From Thermodesulfobacteriota bacterium (GTDB lineage: Bacteria; Desulfobacterota; DSM-4660; Desulfatiglandales; HGW-15), in NCBI GenBank assembly GCA_025454125.1, contig JALOPA010000037.1, positions 1 to 8,869 of the forward strand: a stretch of 8,869 nucleotides of DNA, read 5' to 3'. The notes below the pieces were generated by a model. It was not told where the DNA came from and did not search any database. It saw only the letters and a program-made list of their open reading frames with translations. Below are positions 6,888 to 8,869 of this stretch, in pieces. The translations under genes were made by a program, and so were the position numbers. Positions within the stretch are counted from its first letter, which is position 1. Each line of letters begins with the position of its first letter.

Positions 6888-6916
6888 ATTATAGTATAGT
6901 TTTACGCAATTATAAA
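6888..6916 (-). promoter_or_regulatory. Candidate sigma-70 promoter for purB and the downstream cell-wall genes
   Basis: On the minus strand TTTATA (6911-6916) and a perfect TATAAT (6888-6893) are 17 nt apart, giving a leader of about 80 nt to the purB ATG. A perfect TTGACA (6936-6941, minus strand) lies further upstream; the base run 17 nt from it is TATTTA, a poor -10, and the nearer TATAAT (6909-6914) is 21 nt away. Which pair is used cannot be told from sequence, and chance matches are likely in such AT-rich DNA. Confidence 0.45.
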
Positions 6917-7051
6917 TAATTGATGCTTATAAAGATGTCAAGAACATAAACGGCAATGAATTAAAACATAAAAAACAAAATCTACCCTTACTTCAACCGG
7001 AGATCAAGGACAGAATTTCCCGGCTGGAACCTCGGCGCATCCCCTTTTGCT

Positions 7052-7080
7052 TTGACACAAAACCCCACATCTCTTATAGT
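7052..7080 (+). promoter_or_regulatory. Sigma-70-type promoter for orn
   Basis: A perfect TTGACA at 7052-7057 is followed after exactly 17 nt by TATAGT at 7075-7080, one base from TATAAT. Transcription would start near 7087, giving a leader of about 25 nt before the TTG start codon. No other plus-strand promoter of this quality is seen in the gap. Confidence 0.75.
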
Positions 7081-7100
7081 CCGGGGCCATCCTCGGTTAC

Positions 7101-7106
7101 AGGAGA
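7101..7106 (+). promoter_or_regulatory. Shine-Dalgarno that fixes the TTG start of orn
   Basis: AGGAGA lies six nt before the TTG at 7113. No in-frame ATG lies nearby before the first catalytic Asp, so this site supports the rare start codon. Confidence 0.8.
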
Positions 7107-7112
7107 GCAGCG

Positions 7113-7652
7113 TTGCGCGGTCGCTTGGTATGGATTGATCTGGAAATGACAGGCCTCAACCCCGAGGTGTCCGTGATCCTTGAGATCGCAGTGGTGGTCA
7201 CGGATGCATCCCTCACCACCGTGGCTGAAGGACCGGACCTTGCCGTTCATTACCCGGACAAGATCCTTCAAAACATAGAGCCCTGGAGCAAGCGGCAACA
7301 TGAATCCTCCGGGCTGCTGGATCGGGCCAGGGCGTCATCGGTGGATTGCGCCAAGGCGGAAAAGATCGTGCTGGCCTTCCTTTCCAAGCACTGCAAGAAG
7401 GGCGAATCCCCTCTGTGCGGAAATTCCATCTGGCAGGACCGCCGGTTCCTCATCAAATACATGCCCAAGCTGGAAGCCTTCTTCCACTACCGAAACATCG
7501 ACGTGAGCTCCATCAAAGAGCTGGCCAAGCGATGGTATCCTGCGCTCCCCACCTACAAGAAGAAGAAAGCCCATCTTGCCCTGAGCGACATCCAGGAATC
7601 CATCAACGAGCTCAAGTACTACCGAGAAAAAGTTTTCGTCCCCCTCTCCTGA
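7113..7652 (+). CDS. orn: Oligoribonuclease (DEDDh 3'-5' exonuclease for nanoRNA)
   Basis: 179 residues, normal length. Orn degrades 2- to 5-nt RNA fragments to mononucleotides in the cytoplasm, including pGpG from cyclic-di-GMP breakdown. The DEDDh residues are all present: D9 and E11 in [14 protein letters not shown]109 in [12 protein letters not shown]154 and D159 in [13 protein letters not shown]. The C-terminal [11 protein letters not shown] is typical of the family. The start is a TTG, chosen because AGGAGA lies at 7101-7106 with six nt spacing and the protein then begins only eight residues before the first catalytic Asp, as in the E. coli enzyme. A near-consensus sigma-70 promoter lies just upstream. 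It is transcribed alone, divergent from purB and convergent with the GltA-like gene. Confidence 0.96.
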   Translation: MRGRLVWIDLEMTGLNPEVSVILEIAVVVTDASLTTVAEGPDLAVHYPDKILQNIEPWSKRQHESSGLLDRARASSVDCAKAEKIVLAFLSKHCKKGESPLCGNSIWQDRRFLIKYMPKLEAFFHYRNIDVSSIKELAKRWYPALPTYKKKKAHLALSDIQESINELKYYREKVFVPLS

Positions 7653-7690
7653 GCCCCCATGGCCGCAGCCATCCATTTCAAAAAGCCAAA

Positions 7691-7734
7691 AAGGATAAAA
7701 AGACCCTGCTTCCCAAAAGAGAAACAGGGTCTTC
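7691..7734 (-). terminator. Intrinsic terminator of the GltA-like gene
   Basis: A perfect 9-bp stem, AAGACCCTG (7701-7709) with CAGGGTCTT (7726-7734), encloses a 16-nt loop. Read on the minus strand the stem is followed by TTTATCCTTTTTGG, a fair U-tract, so it ends the GltA-like transcript about 40 nt after its stop. On the plus strand the stem is followed by CGTTCTTCC, which is less U-rich, so it may serve orn only weakly. Confidence 0.75.
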
Positions 7735-7772
7735 GTTCTTCCGCGGATTGAATTTGCGCTGGAGCCGCGATC

Positions 7773-8869
7773 CTACCACCCCAGGGTGAGGTACTGGTGC
7801 ATGGACTCGGACGCCTGCCGGCCCGCACCCATGGCGAGGATGACCGTGGCGGAACCGGTCACAATGTCGCCTCCGGCCCACACCCCCTTCTTGGTGGTTT
7901 TGCCAGTCAAAGGATCGGCGATGATGTAGCCGAACTTGGTGAGGTTCAAGCCCGGGGTCACGGTGGTCAGCAGGGGATTGGCTCCGGCACCCACGGCAAT
8001 GACCGCCAGGTCGATATCCAGCTTGAACTTGGAATCCTGGACAGGAACCGGGCTGCGCCGTCCCGAGGCGTCCGGCTCGCCAAGCTTCATCTGGAGACAT
8101 TCGACGCCGGACACGCGGCCCTTGCCGTCCGCCAGAAACCGGGTGGGGGCTGTGAGCAGGTGAAGTTCAATGCCCTCCTCCTCGGCATGGTGAATCTCGG
8201 CGGCACGAGCCGGCATCTCCTCGCGGGAGCGGCGATAGACGATCCGAACGCGGTCGGCGCCCAGGCGCATGGCGGTCCGGGCAGAATCCATGGCCACATT
8301 GCCTGCGCCAAAGACGGCCACGTCTTTTCCCAGGACAATGGGGGTGTCGTACTCGGGATACAGGTAGGCCCTCATGAGGTTGGACCGGGTCAGATACTCA
8401 TTGGCGGAATAAATGCCGATCAGGTTTTCGCCCGGAATGTTCATGAACCGGGGAAGACCCGCGCCGACCCCCAGGTAGACGGCGTCGTAGCCCTCTTCAA
8501 AGAGCTCGTCCACGGTGACGGACTTCCCGATCACGGCATTGCATTCCAGTTTCGCTCCCAGGCGTTCGAGGAAGTTGACTTCCGAGAAAACGATTTCCTT
8601 GGGGAGCCTGAATTCTGGAATGCCGTAGACCAGCACGCCTCCAGGCTTGTGGAAGGCTTCAAAGATCGTCACCTCATGGCCCTTCTGAATCAGGTCGCCC
8701 GCGACCGTGAGGCCCGAGGGCCCTGAACCCACCACGGCGACCCTCTTGCCTGAAGGGGCGGCCTTGGGCGGAAGATCGCCTTTGCCGAACATGCGCTCGC
8801 GATCCGCCACGTAGCGTTCCAGGTTTCCGATGGCCACCGCCTCCCCTTTCTTGGCCAGGATGCAGTTTC
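7773..8869 (-). CDS. gltA: GltA-type NADPH-dependent glutamate synthase / NfnB-SudA-like FAD-NAD(P) oxidoreductase, 5' partial
   Basis: The C-terminal 365 or so residues of a protein that is usually about 460-470 long. The frame stays open to the window edge: before the GTG at 8837 it reads NCILAKKGEA, where the Cys is the last of the N-terminal iron-sulfur cysteine motif in this family, so that GTG is internal. Counting from it, an FAD-binding GSGPSGL is at 37-43, a second nucleotide-binding GAGNVAMDSA at 177-186 for NADPH, YRRSREEMPAR at 201-211, AVGAGANPLL at 281-290, and the FAD-closing WAGGDIVTGSATVILAMGAGR region at 320-340. The family moves electrons from NADPH through FAD to Fe-S clusters. 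Members are called glutamate synthase small subunit, but in anaerobes close relatives are NfnB (electron-bifurcating transhydrogenase) or SudA (sulfide dehydrogenase). No NfnA gene lies downstream; the upstream side is not visible, so the function stays open. A hairpin terminator follows the stop. Confidence 0.87.
   Translation of the reverse strand, partial: NCILAKKGEAVAIGNLERYVADRERMFGKGDLPPKAAPSGKRVAVVGSGPSGLTVAGDLIQKGHEVTIFEAFHKPGGVLVYGIPEFRLPKEIVFSEVNFLERLGAKLECNAVIGKSVTVDELFEEGYDAVYLGVGAGLPRFMNIPGENLIGIYSANEYLTRSNLMRAYLYPEYDTPIVLGKDVAVFGAGNVAMDSARTAMRLGADRVRIVYRRSREEMPARAAEIHHAEEEGIELHLLTAPTRFLADGKGRVSGVECLQMKLGEPDASGRRSPVPVQDSKFKLDIDLAVIAVGAGANPLLTTVTPGLNLTKFGYIIADPLTGKTTKKGVWAGGDIVTGSATVILAMGAGRQASESMHQYLTLGW

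Larger units (their letters stand above)
6800..7112. other. Divergent AT-rich intergenic region between purB and orn
   Basis: This 313-bp gap is the only long one in the window. The core (about 6880-6995) is strikingly AT-rich against GC-rich flanks. It holds promoters facing both ways. Short inverted repeats lie in the purB leader: the palindrome ACCAATGGT at 6867-6875, inside a wider GACCA/TGGTC pair (6860-6876), and GAGAC/GTCTC at 6822-6840 with a 9-nt loop. The first sits close to the predicted purB transcription start and could be an operator. I see no coding sequence, no tRNA and no riboswitch I recognise. Confidence 0.6.

Noticed and set aside
6800..6890. A purine riboswitch in the purB leader
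   Set aside because: The leader is only about 80 nt and I cannot find the three-helix junction or its conserved loop bases; only short 5-bp inverted repeats are present.
7797..8726. Plus-strand open frame of about 309 codons opposite the GltA-like gene
   Set aside because: Antisense to a strongly conserved FAD/NADPH protein; the translation is Gly/His-rich and resembles no family.
8835..8837. GTG at 8837 as the start of the GltA-like protein
   Set aside because: The ten upstream codons (NCILAKKGEA) match the conserved cysteine region of the family, so the gene continues past the window edge.

Overview
The window reads as a GC-rich bacterial chromosome segment with dense genes and only one AT-rich intergenic gap. 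Protein content (PurB with Bacillus-type numbering, a GltA/NfnB-type flavoprotein, an M99 peptidase, a short RNB exoribonuclease) and codon use fit the Desulfobacterota (former Deltaproteobacteria), perhaps near Syntrophobacterales. That placement is an inference from general resemblance; no search was run.

Layout from left to right: the 3' part of an RNB-domain exoribonuclease (+, 5' end outside the window). A four-gene block on the minus strand, transcribed right to left: purB (adenylosuccinate lyase), an exported YkuD-fold L,D-transpeptidase/carboxypeptidase with two NTF2-like domains, a bitopic coiled-coil protein with a C-terminal beta domain, and an exported M99-family zinc carboxypeptidase. 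A 313-bp divergent, AT-rich promoter region. Oligoribonuclease orn (+, TTG start). A hairpin terminator. The 3' part of a GltA-like FAD/NADPH oxidoreductase (-, 5' end outside the window).

The most interesting part is the three-gene minus-strand cassette at 1400-5450. It pairs relatives of the two peptidoglycan-trimming enzymes that set helical or curved shape in Epsilonproteobacteria: Csd6/Pgp2 (L,D-carboxypeptidase, tetrapeptide to tripeptide) and Csd4/Pgp1 (tripeptide to dipeptide). Between them lies a membrane-anchored coiled-coil protein whose C-terminal domain resembles that of proteins found beside bactofilin genes. The three genes are tightly packed (34-nt and 1-nt overlaps) and 56 nt behind purB. 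Both enzymes carry extra domains compared with the Helicobacter proteins: a second NTF2-like domain on a four-times-repeated 16-residue linker, and a third copy of the C-terminal beta domain. The cassette could be a self-contained cell-wall editing system acting on stem peptides in two consecutive steps at the inner membrane.

The flanking genes look like ordinary housekeeping genes: two 3'-5' exoribonucleases (RNB and Orn), purine synthesis, and electron transfer or glutamate metabolism.
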